Source: Mariannaea sp. PMI_226 (Eukaryota > Ascomycota > Sordariomycetes > Hypocreales > Nectriaceae). From it: a stretch of DNA of 64,000 nt. A model generated the notes under the pieces. It saw only the letters and a list, made by a program, of their open reading frames with translations, made no database searches and had not been told where the DNA came from. Below are positions 49,301-61,010 of the stretch, piece after piece (positions within the stretch are counted from its first letter, which is position 1; each line of letters begins with the position of its first letter). The translations under genes and the position numbers were made by a program. Location of the stretch: positions 1,302,001 to 1,366,000 of the forward strand of contig JANFOG010000004.1 of the NCBI GenBank assembly GCA_024336345.1, in the 5' to 3' direction.

Positions 49301-51021
49301 AAACAAAGAACTGTAAGCACTGTATGTATGTGTATATGTAGGTATGTATGTATATGCTACGTAGTATGTTTCTTTTACGGGTTGGTGGTGTCTGATGGTC
49401 CACCATCTTCCCGCATCCACAAGTTGGTCGGACAATCTCGAGATCAAACGGGAAGAAGCCTTCAACCGCTTGTTCTCTCTTCCCGAGGTGCTTGCAAGGG
49501 GACCCAGGCCGCAGACTGGGCCCTCGGCTCCTTTCTCGCTCGCTTTGGAAGCCCATCTCGGCCCGTTCTCCAGAGAGTGAAAGCGGAACATCTTCAGGCA
49601 TGAAAAAAAGTTTTAGGAAAAGAATGCTCAGTAGAGCATATTATAAAAGTGCAGAGAGAGAGACAGTGTGTGTGTGTACGGATAGAGTGAATGCAGAATA
49701 AAAACGGCCTCATTAAGAGAGGGGAAGGGAAGCACGGAAGAAAAAGAGAAAAAGAAAATAACAGATATGACAACTTTGACACAATGTCAAGACCGAACTC
49801 TTGGATACTCGACAGTACACCCGTGCTTTGCAGAAGCAAAGTCTTGCTGCAAACGAGCTTGCAGCTCACCCTCACACGCCCCCCGGTCCTCACCAAAGAC
49901 GCCTTTCCCATCCGGTGCCAGTGCCCGGATTAGCTTGCATAAACCCTGCTGAGCCGTGCCGTCCTTGCTGGGGGTGTTTGTCCAAGGCCCCAAGTCTCCA
50001 CTGTAGTATCCGCTTTTGGGTGGCCCCGTCGCCTCTTCCACAGGGCCAACAGTCCTCGTACGGTACGGTACAAGGGACGGCTGCCACCGGGCTATAGTGC
50101 GAGAGCTTGCCTCCCCCCCCCTGCGATTCGCTCCACGTCCCCTCCATCCTACCATCGTCCGCCGCCGTCTGGGTTCCTTGGATCCTTGGTGCTGGGGAGG
50201 ATTGCACTGGGGAGCACTGGGGGGCACCGGCGCTGGCCTGTTGGCGAGCTGTTCGCGAGAGCGCCGGGCCGCTGGGTTATCCACTAATACCACCACGCCG
50301 GGCTCATCCCTCCCCCGTCCACCCCCGTCCACCCCAACCAACACACACCATTCAACCCATTGGGCTCTTTGCTCGGCCGCGGTAATGCATAGCGCAGACG
50401 CTGTCCCCACGCCATACACAGCACAGTACGGAGTACCAAAGCAAGAAGAAAACTTTCTGAGCTACTTTGTTAGGTAGCCAACTAAGTGCAGCCGTCCGCA
50501 CCACCTGCAAGCGACTACGACAGAGGTAGTAAGTAAGTAGTCCACCCTGCCCACTCCTCGTTCAGCTCGCTTCCTCTCGTTCTTCTTCTTCCTCCCCTTA
50601 CTCTGTACGTCCTACTTCTCCGCTTCCCGACTTCATTCCACCATTTCGACGTCAACTGGCTTGTTTTGGTTGAACAAAACATCGCCTGCCCGCCTACCTT
50701 CTCGAAGCCTGCCGTTGGCTACTGGATTGGGCTTTCGGCATCGCCTTGGTATATCAGATATTTACCGAGTTCGTGGTTTGTGGGTTGTCGCCTTTTACGC
50801 TCCTCGTACACCCAATAATTTGGCGTCGCGGAGCCACAAAAGTACTACACTCAAATACTCACTGCAATCCATTGCATTGATCCTGCATCGTTTGATACGC
50901 CGTGAGGGTTCTATTTGGTGAAATAGCTCCCCGTCTCTCTTCATCTCGACTCGATTGTCCATCTCCGAAACCTCATATCTACAAATCACCTGAGCACCAC
51001 TCAACCCGACCGACCGCTATC

Positions 51022-52267
51022 ATGAGCTCGCCTGCACAAGGAGGGGCCTCCGCGCCCAAGGAAGAGAAGAAGGAGAAGGGAATTGCCAGGGTTCTCACTC
51101 GTGTCAAGACCGTCCTCAAGCGGGACGGCTCTTCGTCGAGCTCGAGGCGTCTTTCCGCCATGGTTTCTGGCAAGAGCACTTCCAGTCCCAAGCCTGAGAC
51201 TGCTGCTAAGTCGTACGTATTTCCTGAGATCGACTTGTTTTTGCTTTCGGTTCTCATATCAGTCTTCGCGAGAATTGCCCAACGTTCCTCACTTAGCAAT
51301 GACTTACCTCCGTCTCATTCTTCGACTAACCTAACCTCGTCTATAGTGAACCCGCCCCCAAGTCCAAGGCCGAAGAGGCTCGCGCCAAATACGAGAACAT
51401 GGAGGGTGTTTCCAAGCTCACCCGTCACCAGCTCTTCGAGGAGCGTGCCAAGAAGCTGGGCGAGCGCTACGGCCTAGACATCAAGCTTACTGAACTGCAA
51501 ACTGGATCTCCCGACGACACTGTCCTTCGCATGGACAAGCCCATCCGCATGCGCGTCCGACGAACCTGCCACCGATGCAACGCCACCTTCTCCTCTGCCA
51601 AGGAATGCCCCAACTGCCAACATGCCCGTTGCACCAAGTGCACCCGATACCCTCCCAAGCGCACCGAGGCCGAGATCATTGCCAGCCGCGAGAAGCGAGC
51701 TGCTATCATCAAGGCCAACAAGGAAAACGCCCCCATCATCCCCGACTACAGCTATGGCTTGGAGAAGAAACAGATTGTTCTTACACGCCCCAGCAAGACT
51801 GGCGGTCAGGACTTGGTTCACAAGAAGCCCCGTCAACGAGTCAGACGAACCTGCCACGCTTGTCAGACACTTTTCATCTCCACCAACAAGACTTGCGGCA
51901 AATGCGGACACATTCGCTGCACAGACTGCCCTCGAGATCCGTAAGTCATTCATCAGTTTGCCTGTTTTTTTTTTTTTTTGGTTGAAACGTTCAGCGATCT
52001 AACAAATTTTATAGACCAAAGAAAGACAAATATCCCTACGGCTATCCTGGAGACGAGTTTGGGCCAAGCAGCATACCTCACTATGAATGTACAAACTGCA
52101 GAACGATCTATCCTACCGGTGCCGAGCATGGAACGAAGTGCAAGAATTGCGAGGTGGAGAAATCGGACGAATCGCCTCGTGTTCTGCCTCGTAAGGTAGA
52201 CCCAGGACCGGACCCTGTTGTAGTGGCGAAACTGCAAGAACGTCTTGAAGCGCTCAGAGTTGCATAA
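51022..52267 (+). CDS. Zinc-ribbon protein with duplicated Cys module
   Basis: Exons 51022-51212, 51347-51940 and 52015-52267 (donors GTACGT and GTAAGT; acceptors TAG) encode 345 residues. The N-terminal ~100 residues are basic and Ser-rich (KEEKKEKGIARVLTRVKTVL). Two long related modules follow: RVRRTCHRCNATFSSAKECP with CQHARCTKC, and RVRRTCHACQTLFISTNKTC with CGHIRCTDC, each with Cys pairs placed like a zinc ribbon. The second ends exactly at an exon boundary. A third shorter pair, CTNCRTIYPTGAEHGTKCKNC, lies near residue 300. The C-terminus is a short helix (VVAKLQERLEALRVA). Proteins of this layout occur as uncharacterised conserved proteins in filamentous ascomycetes; no function can be assigned. 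It is preceded by a long pyrimidine-rich leader. Confidence 0.85.
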
Positions 52268-54465
52268 CGGGCTTTTGGGCGGACAACCTAGTTGAAGCAA
52301 AATCCGGAGTGAAAGGGGGGCGAGGAGAGCAAATGAGAAGAGAAGGAGGTGGAGCGAAGCGGTTGATTTTCCTTGATTTTTTATTTCCATCACACCCATG
52401 GTATCGGCGATTGCCATTTGGTCACTGGATGGTCACTGACCCTTCTCGATGAGTCAAAGAGCTGTCCGCTGCCATCTCGCAGTTCCAGTCACCTTTTACT
52501 TCTATTCGAACCATTTACCCGTGTGAATGGACAACTCATCCTTTGAGATTGGCAATACACATACCGACACGACAACGTTTCAAGACGAGCATCACAACAC
52601 GAAAACAAAAACCCTTTTTGAGATTCCCAGAAGATGAATGCTTGACTTTATTCCGTCTTCAACACTCACGACATGACGAGCTGGATTTCGAGCGCCTCAT
52701 CCCATCATATGTTTGCATCTATCGGTCATTTACTACGCCTTGTTTTTTTATTTATTTTCAGACGGAAGAGTAGCTGTGTCATCTTGGGTGTAGGAGCACA
52801 AACAAGGGGGGAGGGGGTGTTCATAGGATATTGGGAGAAAGGGGGGGAATGTTTGTGCATCGAACAAGAGACAAGTTGTTTCGTAGTTGGAAGGCTATGT
52901 TTAGACATGGGCAAGGGAAGAAAGATGATGCTAAGCAGGTCGAGATAGGGTATTATGCAAGCAGGCATTGTGGCTAATGGAATTTATCAACGGCGAGAAG
53001 CTGTTTGTCTTCCTTTCTCTTGATGTCAAACTCTTCGAGACGCGCTCTCACACTTCATCATCAACAGTCAAATGGTCAAAATCGATGAATACACAATCAT
53101 CTCCCTCGTGCGAAGGGAAAACGTTAATGGCGCCATGTACACATGTGCCACCACCATTTCGTCTCTCTGTATATGTTATCTCATCCATATTTGGTCGTGC
53201 TCATCTGCGCACATGACAGCATCGTAAAACGTTCACCATTGTATCGATGATCTCCGCAAATATGGCCGAGACTCCATGATCTATCTTCCTCCCCCGGGCG
53301 TTGCCCTTGTTACCAGGATTCAGTGACCTCAAATTATTTATTGTATTTTATTGTTTCTCTTTCCCAACCCTTCATCAATACCACGTTCTTCGGTCCATGC
53401 GTTCAGACATGGCCTACCCTCCGCTTCCCCTCCGAGACGGAACTCGCATCGCGCCACGTTCAAGCCATTACCTCGTCACTTCTTCAGCCCATCACGTCAC
53501 CCCGCAGCAGATAAACATGTCTCTCCCTGTAGCCCTGCTCCATCCACGGGAAACTTAGGCTCCGAGACATAGAATATGTAGTTTGGTGAGTAAAATTTCA
53601 CATGAATCGGGCCAATGGAACCCAACAAAAGTAAAATACCTTTTTAAATGAAGCAAACGAACATGCGGTCGCGCGTTTGTCTCATGTATCCCTGACGCCC
53701 GGTTTGTAACGGGACAAGAGTGGTGCAACAAACGACTTGTTCATAGCCTTAGTTACCTGCGTACTACCTCATTTTGATCTTTCTGTCTGCAAAGTCATAG
53801 GGTCTGAAGGGTTCGAGTCAGTGATGTTACATTGGTAAGACAAACTACGTCCACATTTACTATTTTCTTCTTTTTCTTTTCTTTTTTTCCTTTTCCTTTT
53901 TTGCTTTTTCTATTCCCCATGGCGGGAAGGGGGGGGTGGAGGGTGAAGCAGGAGGAAAAGGGGGAAGGGTGCGTGTCTCTCTCTCTCGCCAACTCCAACG
54001 GCAACGAAAACTTGGGAAAACGGGTTGAGATGTCTCACCTTCTTGTTGCCAACAAGCGGTGAGGGTGCGGGAGGCATGGGAAGGCAAAGTCAATAATTTT
54101 CTGTCACATGGCGGATGGTTTGGGCAACATTCGGCCGAGAGACATCGACGAGGAGGATAGCCAGGCGAAAAAGCGGAGGGAATACGCATCATGTCTTTGG
54201 GTTGGGCCAGGCACTACACTATGTACTGTGTGGTACTGTCTGTACTTCATTCCTGGGCACAAGTGATATGTCATTTATCTATCTATTGTAGTCCATATCG
54301 AGGAAGAGTAAATCCAACAGTATGGTTCCATTTTACACAGTACATACACTCCGAGCAAATAAATCCATCCTTTTGACCACGCGCCGATCCCTGCAGCTGC
54401 ACGCAAGCCCAAAATGTTTTGCATTAGCACACACGAAAAGAAAAAAATGAAAAGAAACAAACAGC
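52268..54465. other. Convergent intergenic region
   Basis: About 2.2 kb between the 3' ends of the zinc-ribbon gene and the Clr2-like gene. It contains pyrimidine tracts (53860-53915) and G runs (52806-52850, 53930-53940). Open frames on both strands are short and unconvincing. Confidence 0.45.
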
Positions 54466-55482
54466 TCATTGTTTGGCTAGTTGTTCTGCATTCATCATCG
54501 TCACAGCTGTGTCCTCTCTCACGTGGGGTTCCAGGGCAATGCTTGACCCATGAGGCACGCATGGGCCCAGGGCGTCCAGCCTATTCAGCTTACGGCCAAG
54601 GTACCGACCTCCCCCGTCCATTCGGTTATTCAGATGAGCATATAGTTCATCAATTCGTCCCTGTGAGACCAACTGCTGGAAGCTTTCAGGATTCAAAATG
54701 GGCATGAGACGGTGGATAGGGTAGAATCGGCCTCTAATCGATTGCTCCTTGAACACCACATTCTCCTTCACAAGGGCCCATCCCCAGGACTGGGCAGGGT
54801 TTACCGATTTGCGCCATTGGACCTCATCTCTGAGAGCGATAGGCAGACTTTCCTCATTGACGACATTGAGATGCGGAGCGTCACCATTGACGGGCTGATA
54901 GATGTGGCCCCTGAAGAAGAAGGAGTCAGGGAAGTCTTTGTTCGTGAAAATGTACCTCAGACCCAGGACTCCCGTCTCCGCGGGAACATTGAACTCTGCC
55001 GGGAGAGATCTGAGGCGAAGAGTATCTCCTACCTCAACCCGCTCGGCTCCGAAGAAACATCCATAGTATGTGATATTCTTTCCTTCAGTATGTTGGGACC
55101 AGAGGGAATACGAGTAGTCCACCTTCGATGCAGCCATCTTGGAGGCGTCCAGTGCTATCATCTCTCGCTTATTATTATCAGTCGTTGCTCTGAAGATTGT
55201 GTCCCAGGATACTTCATCGAATATCTTATCTTTAAGGTCGGTGATAGCCACTGGTGGGACTGTAAAAGCATGGAATGGGCGTAAACTCTGATCTGTCTTT
55301 GTGACGTGCTGTTGGGGAACCAAACCATGACCGATGGGCATCAGCTCATGCTGGCCGTTTGCAGAGGCGGCTATTACACCTAAACGCCAGGTCGTACCAT
55401 TCTGGTACCAGACCAGTTCTCCAGCACGAAATAGAAGTGGTGATTTGATTGACCATGGAATATTTTGGGGAGGAGATTTTTG

Positions 55483-55522
<40 letters not shown>

Positions 55523-56545
55523 GCTTGCTGTTGTGGTTGTATTGCCAGTGGAGGTAGCTGCTGCTGCTGCTGTTGCGGCGGCGGCGGCGGCTGCTGGGGG
55601 TGAGGCTGTAGTTGAGCTTGGAGTTGTGGGATAGGTTGTTGTTGTTGCTGCTGCTGCTGCTGCTGCTGTGGTTGCTGTTGCGGCTGTGGTTGTGGGTAAG
55701 ATTGGGGCTGGGCTTGGGGCTGAGCCGTGTTTGGAGGCGGCACCTGGGCTTGAGCCATCGGCTGTGGTGAGATTGGAATCGTAGAGTTGGTTGGTGCATT
55801 AATATGGGCTTTGGATTGCAATTGTTGTGGTACTGGTAGAGGACTTGCAGCAGCTGGCGGGTTTTGCACCACCGTTGTTGTAGATGGCGGGGGTGTTGGT
55901 TGTGGTTTTTGTAGTCCAGGAATCTGCGGGAGCGGCACTGGAGTGACTTTTGGGGGCACTTTCTGAGAATTGGGCCCTTCCTGTGTAATAATGAGATTAT
56001 CTTCGGCAGCAGCAAGGCCTTTAACTGCTGAATTTGCCAGGTTGCAATGTGCGCAACAGCAATCCCGATAATCCATGGAACTCGAAAGCAGCCATATCAG
56101 ATGAACGGCGAATTCCTGCGGACTCTTGAAGAGCTTCACCTTTATCGGGTAACCAGAGACCCACAGGTGTTTGGATTTTTCATAGAGCCAGTAACCACGC
56201 GGAAACTGTACATACCATGAGTTTCCTTCTGTCGAACTTGTTAGAAAGAAAAAGGAAAGAAGAAGAAAACCTCTCCTTGAGGGCAAACTTACCATCAGGG
56301 GTTGGGCAGAGCTCTTGCTTGAGGAGAATGCCCAACTTTACTCTCCATTCAACGAACCTTGGGTCGTCTTCCGCCAAACGAACCATTTGGGGTTTTGTCC
56401 TTGGTGTTTTTTCTGTTGAGGCAGCATCCTTGCCTGATTTCTTTGTTGCGGGCGGAGGCGCTGTCACCGGCCAATATCCGGGGCCAGTATCTACACCATC
56501 GCTTCTAGCCACCCGAATCACATCAAAGTCCTTCAAATCAGCCAT
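54466..56545 (-). CDS. Clr2-like transcription-silencing protein with polyglutamine region
   Basis: Exons 56545-56293 and 56228-54466 (donor GTAAGT, acceptor CAG) encode 671 residues. Residues about 60-170 resemble the N-terminal domain of cryptic loci regulator 2: YVQFPRGYWLYEKSKHLWVS, then FKSPQEFAVHLIWLL and the cysteine cluster RDCCCAHC. Residues about 190-350 are Pro/Gln-rich, with runs of Gln encoded by CAG/CAA repeats. The C-terminal half (about 355-610) matches the Clr2 silencing region in style: FRAGELVWYQNGTTWRLGVI is an SH3/BAH-like start, followed by YSYSLW..GCFFGAERVEVGDTLRLR. In fission yeast Clr2 belongs to SHREC, which deacetylates histones and remodels nucleosomes at heterochromatin. 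The start is the first ATG; an in-frame GTG lies 11 codons upstream. Confidence 0.8.
55480..55670. repeat. CAG/CTG microsatellite tracts inside the Clr2-like gene
   Basis: On the plus strand two trinucleotide runs, TTG/CTG at about 55480-55520 and again at about 55635-55669, with a shorter CTG run near 55558-55573, encode glutamine tracts on the minus strand. The mixture of CAG and CAA codons shows partial interruption. Tract length is likely to vary between strains. Confidence 0.9.
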
Positions 56546-58571
56546 GACAGATGGCTTTAGGTGACTCCCTGCCGTCACTGAACTGGACGCGAGCTGGTGG
56601 GGTGGTAGAATTTTGATGAGAGAGGAGCGAGCCAGCTGTTCGCGGGAAGTCCAGTCTCAAGGCAGACCTTCAGTCGTGGTCCAGGACGTGAGTCGCTCGT
56701 GATTGTGTGATGCTCCTGGTTTGTTTTATGTTTGCTGGTGCTATCGTTGATGAGTACTAAGCAAAATACGTCTCAGAATTTAGGCCAGTATGGTCGTATG
56801 TGTGACGACGTTGGCACAAGTCGTTGAACCCAGCCTCCTCCTGATGATGTCCAATATGGCGCGTCAGGATTGAAATGGCGGGTGAATCAGCTGACCAAGC
56901 GAAGACCGATATTAAGTGAGATTTAGAGACCGCGCCAGATTTTAAACACTTTCAATCAGATTCGTAAGGTGGTGATCAGTCGACTGACAATCCTGTGAGG
57001 CCTGCTTGATGTTTTGCTTCGTGTAATGTAAGGGATGTGTTGGGGCCGATTCTTCCCAGGCCAATCACAGCCTCAGAGAAGGTAGAAATTGGGATGAGTC
57101 AGCAAACGAGGCGACGCGCAGCTTCCTTGCTTGGCCTACCCTGAAGGTAAAATTGACGTTACCAAGTTATTATGTTGTTGGATGCAATCACTTCTAGCCG
57201 AGTGATATTTGTTATTTTTTTTGGGGACGATTTCATGCTATAGACGTATTTCTCCAGATGGACTTGGTGGATTGGATTCACAAATTACTAGGGAATTCTT
57301 TGTGTTGGCAAAAGAACTCTGCAAGAGCTGGCTCTTTGTTCGCCTCCCCACAGCTGGGCTGATTATCTTAGACAAGTTCTCTACGGGAGGGACGATGCAA
57401 TGGCAATAACCTTGCCACTGGTATTCATTCTTTTAAATCCCAGGAGCCAGCGTTACATCCTTCTTGGCCGTTCCCATGGATAAGTATATTCCCAACAGTC
57501 AAGATTATGTCAAGAATCTTCAAGAGTAGCAGTAGCTCTGCAACGGCAGTCACTGTAGTTGAGTCTCGGGCAAATGTTCTGAAGGATATTAGTTCTGAGT
57601 CGGTTGTGAGAGCCAGTTAGTCGTTGGCGAAGACAATTTTTATGTTCGGGATAGACCGCAGCATGAATTAAGGAGGGTTTATACGTCTAGTACTTACTAG
57701 ATGAAGGTCTTGTTATCCTTCAGTTCTTGATTCCTCCCAAGCTCCCGGATGGTGGAGAAGTGATGCGACCACAGCCCCTGAGAACACTGGTCCTAGCAAT
57801 AATAACTAAACATCTATCTTGTATCGGTTTCTATACCTTCTTCTTTCAACTTCCACTCTTTGTTTTTGGGACGTCTCTTAGTTGCAAATGTGCCTGCCAG
57901 ATCCAGGCTCGTGCATCATGCCGTTTGAATCTAAAGTAGCCGTTGAAACTGAAGAGCATCTGTGTATCCCAAATTGAGTACACCCATCTTCTCCCTGCGC
58001 ACAATACGTCGCTCAGGTGTATGCATCACCTTGCCTGAATGAGATGGATAACTTCAAACCAAAGTACCTCTGTGAAACCACATTATGTCCCCTCTGGTGT
58101 GTTTATTAATCGCATACCTAGACGAACGGGCTTCAATGGATGGCTTGAGTCAACTGACAACAGAGTCTGACAATCACACTAATGACAAAGATACCAGAAG
58201 TTGCATATTTTACTCTTCCCATACAAAGCCATTATGTTAAGCGAATTACGAAAGTGCGTCTCAGATTGCAGCTAGTCCCAAGCGATCTCAAGTTTAGAGT
58301 ATTATTTACAGTTATCGTAGAGCCGACCGTAACATAGTCTCAAGACAAGCTGTCCACTTTGCCTCAAACAGCACCAACATCACACCCCAATCATCAGCAT
58401 GATAGCAGCCACCAGCAGGCGCTCAATAAAGCCTAGATTGCCCTGTCTGATGTAGCCAATGGTGCTATCGGCAGCCTCTTTTGCGACTTAAATTGAGTGC
58501 CCCCTCCCAAAACCTACGATAAGCCTCATGAATTGGCAGCAACAAACAAAGAATTGACTAGTAACCTCAAC
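56546..58571. other. Intergenic upstream of Clr2-like gene and the eIF2D-like gene
   Basis: Two kilobases between divergent units. The left part should hold the Clr2-like promoter. From about 57.2 kb the sequence becomes more AT-rich and shows no supported coding frame. Confidence 0.45.
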
Positions 58572-60512
58572 ATGTTCAAGCAGAAGCCACAGCTGAGGGA
58601 TTTGGGCCAACCGGGGCACCCGATTCGTCAAAAGTGACGGAACAGATCCATATTGACTACCAGGTCCCCATAGTCAATTCATCCGGAGAAGATGCATCCT
58701 CCAGCTCACAATCGATGTCACCGTCATTTCGCCGCTCTCTTCTGCCGGGAGATTCATACGTCGCTCACTTCACCACATCTCCAGGGCCAGATTCAACCCT
58801 AGAAAGCGGCACCATTTATATTGGTGCACACTTAGGCGAAGATGAACGGATACTTTGGTTCCAAGTCGATAAAGAGCCAAGGATTATACCAACTATTACA
58901 CCCTTTGGCACCATCCCAATTTCTTGCCATTAGTGCACACCTCGGATCTTATTGTGGAGGAAAAATTAAAACTTGGTTCAGATCTAATGATTTCCGACTT
59001 GTTAAAAGCACCGGATGCTAAGTGGGATGTGCGAGCACGCATAGGCTCTCTATTTGCCGTTGCTAGTATACGAAAAGATACAGTGCCATTATGGATAGGA
59101 ACCTGTCAGGTGGATATATACAGTCTCGGGGATGACCTCCAGGGACAGAAAGGTGTTGCAATCAAAGCTTTACACTGGGTCGGCGACGAATGCTGGAGCT
59201 GGAAGGGACGCGGGATTGGCGGCCAGCAACCCCCAGACGCCTTGAAAGGCTGGACCGGATTGACATCCCCTCTCACGCTGCCGACTGGGTCGTTGACTTT
59301 GGAGGATGAGAATGAGGAGGCAAATGAGGGCGCATCTTTGGATAGCAGGGGCCAGAGATCCTACCAAACCGATAACGACACAGACTCATTCGATGGATTA
59401 GCGGCAGAACAACGAGTTCCGTTGACAAATGAAATTGACGATGCCTTCCAGCAAGCCTTCCTTTTCGCAATGCACCAGGCAAAAATAAGCAAAGCAGGGA
59501 ACCTGGATTTCCCCATCGAGCCATCATTTCTCATATCAAATGTTATCCAACCCTACCTCCGGTCACGAGGTCAACACTATACTATCAAAAAAACATCATG
59601 GAAAAATACAAAGAGGTTTATCAAACATCTAGATAAGATGGGCTTGGTAAAATCTAAAGATCGGAATGGTGGCGAGACGATTATTCTTACCGTCAATCTT
59701 GATCATCAGCAGGTTATAGGATTCAGACCTTACAGTCTGCCCCTGGTCAGGGCCGCCACCGGCTCTGGCGTAGAAAACGACAAGGAGAGTGCCAGTGGCA
59801 ACACCTTATCGTTCATGGAGCAAAAAGTTACCATCCAGCTCGTCTACCATGTATCACCAAAATTGATTCCGACACTCTTCCCTTCCGAGACCGGGTTTTG
59901 CAGCTCAAACCAAATTAGAGCTGCTTTGGATTCGTACATCAAACAAAACCCAGACTTGAGGAGCAGGGTGCCTCGATCATCAAAGTCAATCATTTTCTAG
60001 CCAATACCATTCTAGCTTCCAACTCGACCCAACCCCAAGATGACGGACAGGCTATTGTTACACGGTACATCTCTCGAAGTGCGCTCGAGCAACGTCTGCT
60101 GGATGATGCTGAGCTCTGCCAGCCATATCATATTATCCTGCGAGACAAGGAGCCGTCTGAGCAGACTCCTCGAGCAGGGTCCCCGCCTCGCATTCAAATT
60201 AAGCTCGGACGACAGCGCAGCAAACGGGGTAACAGATCAGTCACTAAGGTCTCCAATCTCGAATCTTACTTCATGGACCTGAAATCATTGGCGTCTGGGA
60301 TACAGAAGAAATATGGTATGTCGGCAACCCTGAGAAGAGCTAGTGATTCCAAATCTGGGTTGATAGAGCTTATCTTCAAGGGATACCAGCAAAGGATACT
60401 CTCTTGGGTCATTCTACCCAGCCTTGGTATAGATGCCAAGTGGGTGAACGTGGAGGGCAGAGAAATATATTCTCGTTCCTCGAATGCTGTGATTGTAGGA
60501 CCGACAAACTGA
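58572..60512 (+). pseudogene. eIF2D/Tma64-like gene interrupted by three frameshifts
   Basis: eIF2D delivers tRNA to the ribosomal P site and recycles 40S subunits. The order of parts is right: an N-terminal segment starting MFKQKPQ, a PUA domain (LPLVHTSDLIVEEKLKLGSD to DECWSWKGRG), a winged-helix/SWIB-like middle, and a C-terminal SUI1-like domain (SGLIELIFKGYQQR, AKWVNVEGR). The coding frame steps by one base three times, always in the direction of a missing base: near 58630 (a run of A), near 58893 (after ATT) and near 59957 (at TTGAGG). Each shift gives a stop soon after, while homology-like sequence continues in the next frame, so no intron explains them. The N-terminus is also more divergent than usual. 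Either the gene is decaying or the assembly dropped three bases; other genes nearby are intact. Confidence 0.78.
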
Positions 60513-60634
60513 ATTAGCGCTCACTAATAACAACCAGGGTCTCTGTTCTGTTTTTTTGCTTAGTTTGTAGTTACTCGTTTCCTTCTTTACTTTTTTCATT
60601 TCTGTGCGCCCTCCAGAGATCCGCCAGTACAGGT

Positions 60635-60732
60635 GCCTACGATCACAGCTCTCAGAAAGCAAGCAATGAGTCCCGTCTTCTCTCCGTGCTTGGCAGATTA
60701 GTATTGGGGAACCTTAACTCTGTTATGCAATT
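60635..60732 (+). pseudogene. Degenerate 5S rRNA copy
   Basis: The segment aligns by eye to the two downstream 5S genes: CCTACGATCACAGCTCTCAG resembles their 5' end, TCCCGTC and CTCTCCGT match the loop and stem III region, and GGCAGATTAGTA matches the internal promoter. About 20 bases of the middle are missing and the 3' end (TGTTATGCAAT) no longer pairs well with the 5' end. It is unlikely to give a functional 5S rRNA. Confidence 0.6.
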
Positions 60733-60797
60733 TTGTGTTCGAGTTTCATGCCCCAGTTGAGCCACTGTCTTGATTCCATTGAGACGCCATCTCCAAC

Positions 60798-60916
60798 ACA
60801 TACGACCATAGCTCTTAGAAAATACTGGATCCCGTCTGCTCTCCGTACGTCAAGCTAAGAAGCGGTGGACTAGTACTCGGGTCGGTGACGACCGGGGAAT
60901 CCCTACTGTTGTATGT
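60798..60916 (+). rRNA. 5S ribosomal RNA, copy 1
   Basis: Exactly 119 nt, beginning ACATACGACCATAGCTCTTA and ending CTGTTGTATGT, so the terminal stem I forms. Helix II can pair GCTCTTAG with CTAAGAAGC (one bulge), and helix III pairs GGA with TCC around CCCGTCTGCT. The GGTCGGTGACGACC hairpin of the 3' half is intact. The loop-E region (TAGTACTC) differs from the more usual TAGTAGTT seen in copy 2, and the downstream T run is interrupted, so activity is less certain than for copy 2. Transcription would be by RNA polymerase III from internal promoter boxes. Confidence 0.75.
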
Positions 60917-61010
60917 ATGTATTTATTTTTTGAACTTGCTGTCCTTTTTTTCTTCTCTTCATACGCCATCCTCTGCGGCTCTTGAATCCGACTATGCCCT
61001 CTCATCAAGT

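Larger units (their letters stand above)
40271..51021. other. Large gene-poor region (about 10.7 kb)
   Basis: Apart from the possible coding relic at 40902-41358, no complete gene was found here. Open frames reach 210 codons but overlap frames on the other strand, have no conserved motifs and follow local base composition. The region holds four exact copies of TACTCCGTA (starts 42916, 46087, 48341 and, inverted, 50427), CA/GT and GTAT microsatellites (45020-45080, 49320-49360, 49650-49680), and direct repeats at 43258-43312. The last 500 bases are a CT-rich leader in front of the zinc-ribbon gene. Lineage-specific genes with many short exons or noncoding transcripts cannot be excluded by eye. 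Confidence 0.45.

Noticed and set aside
48771..49316. 181-codon plus-strand frame
   Set aside because: Same grounds: overlapping antisense frame, no recognisable domain.
49787..50419. 210-codon minus-strand frame
   Set aside because: Pro/Arg/Gly-rich, driven by the GC-rich pyrimidine-biased leader of the zinc-ribbon gene; no domain.
54712..55284. 190-codon plus-strand frame
   Set aside because: Lies antisense to the conserved C-terminal half of the Clr2-like gene; a shadow of that coding sequence.
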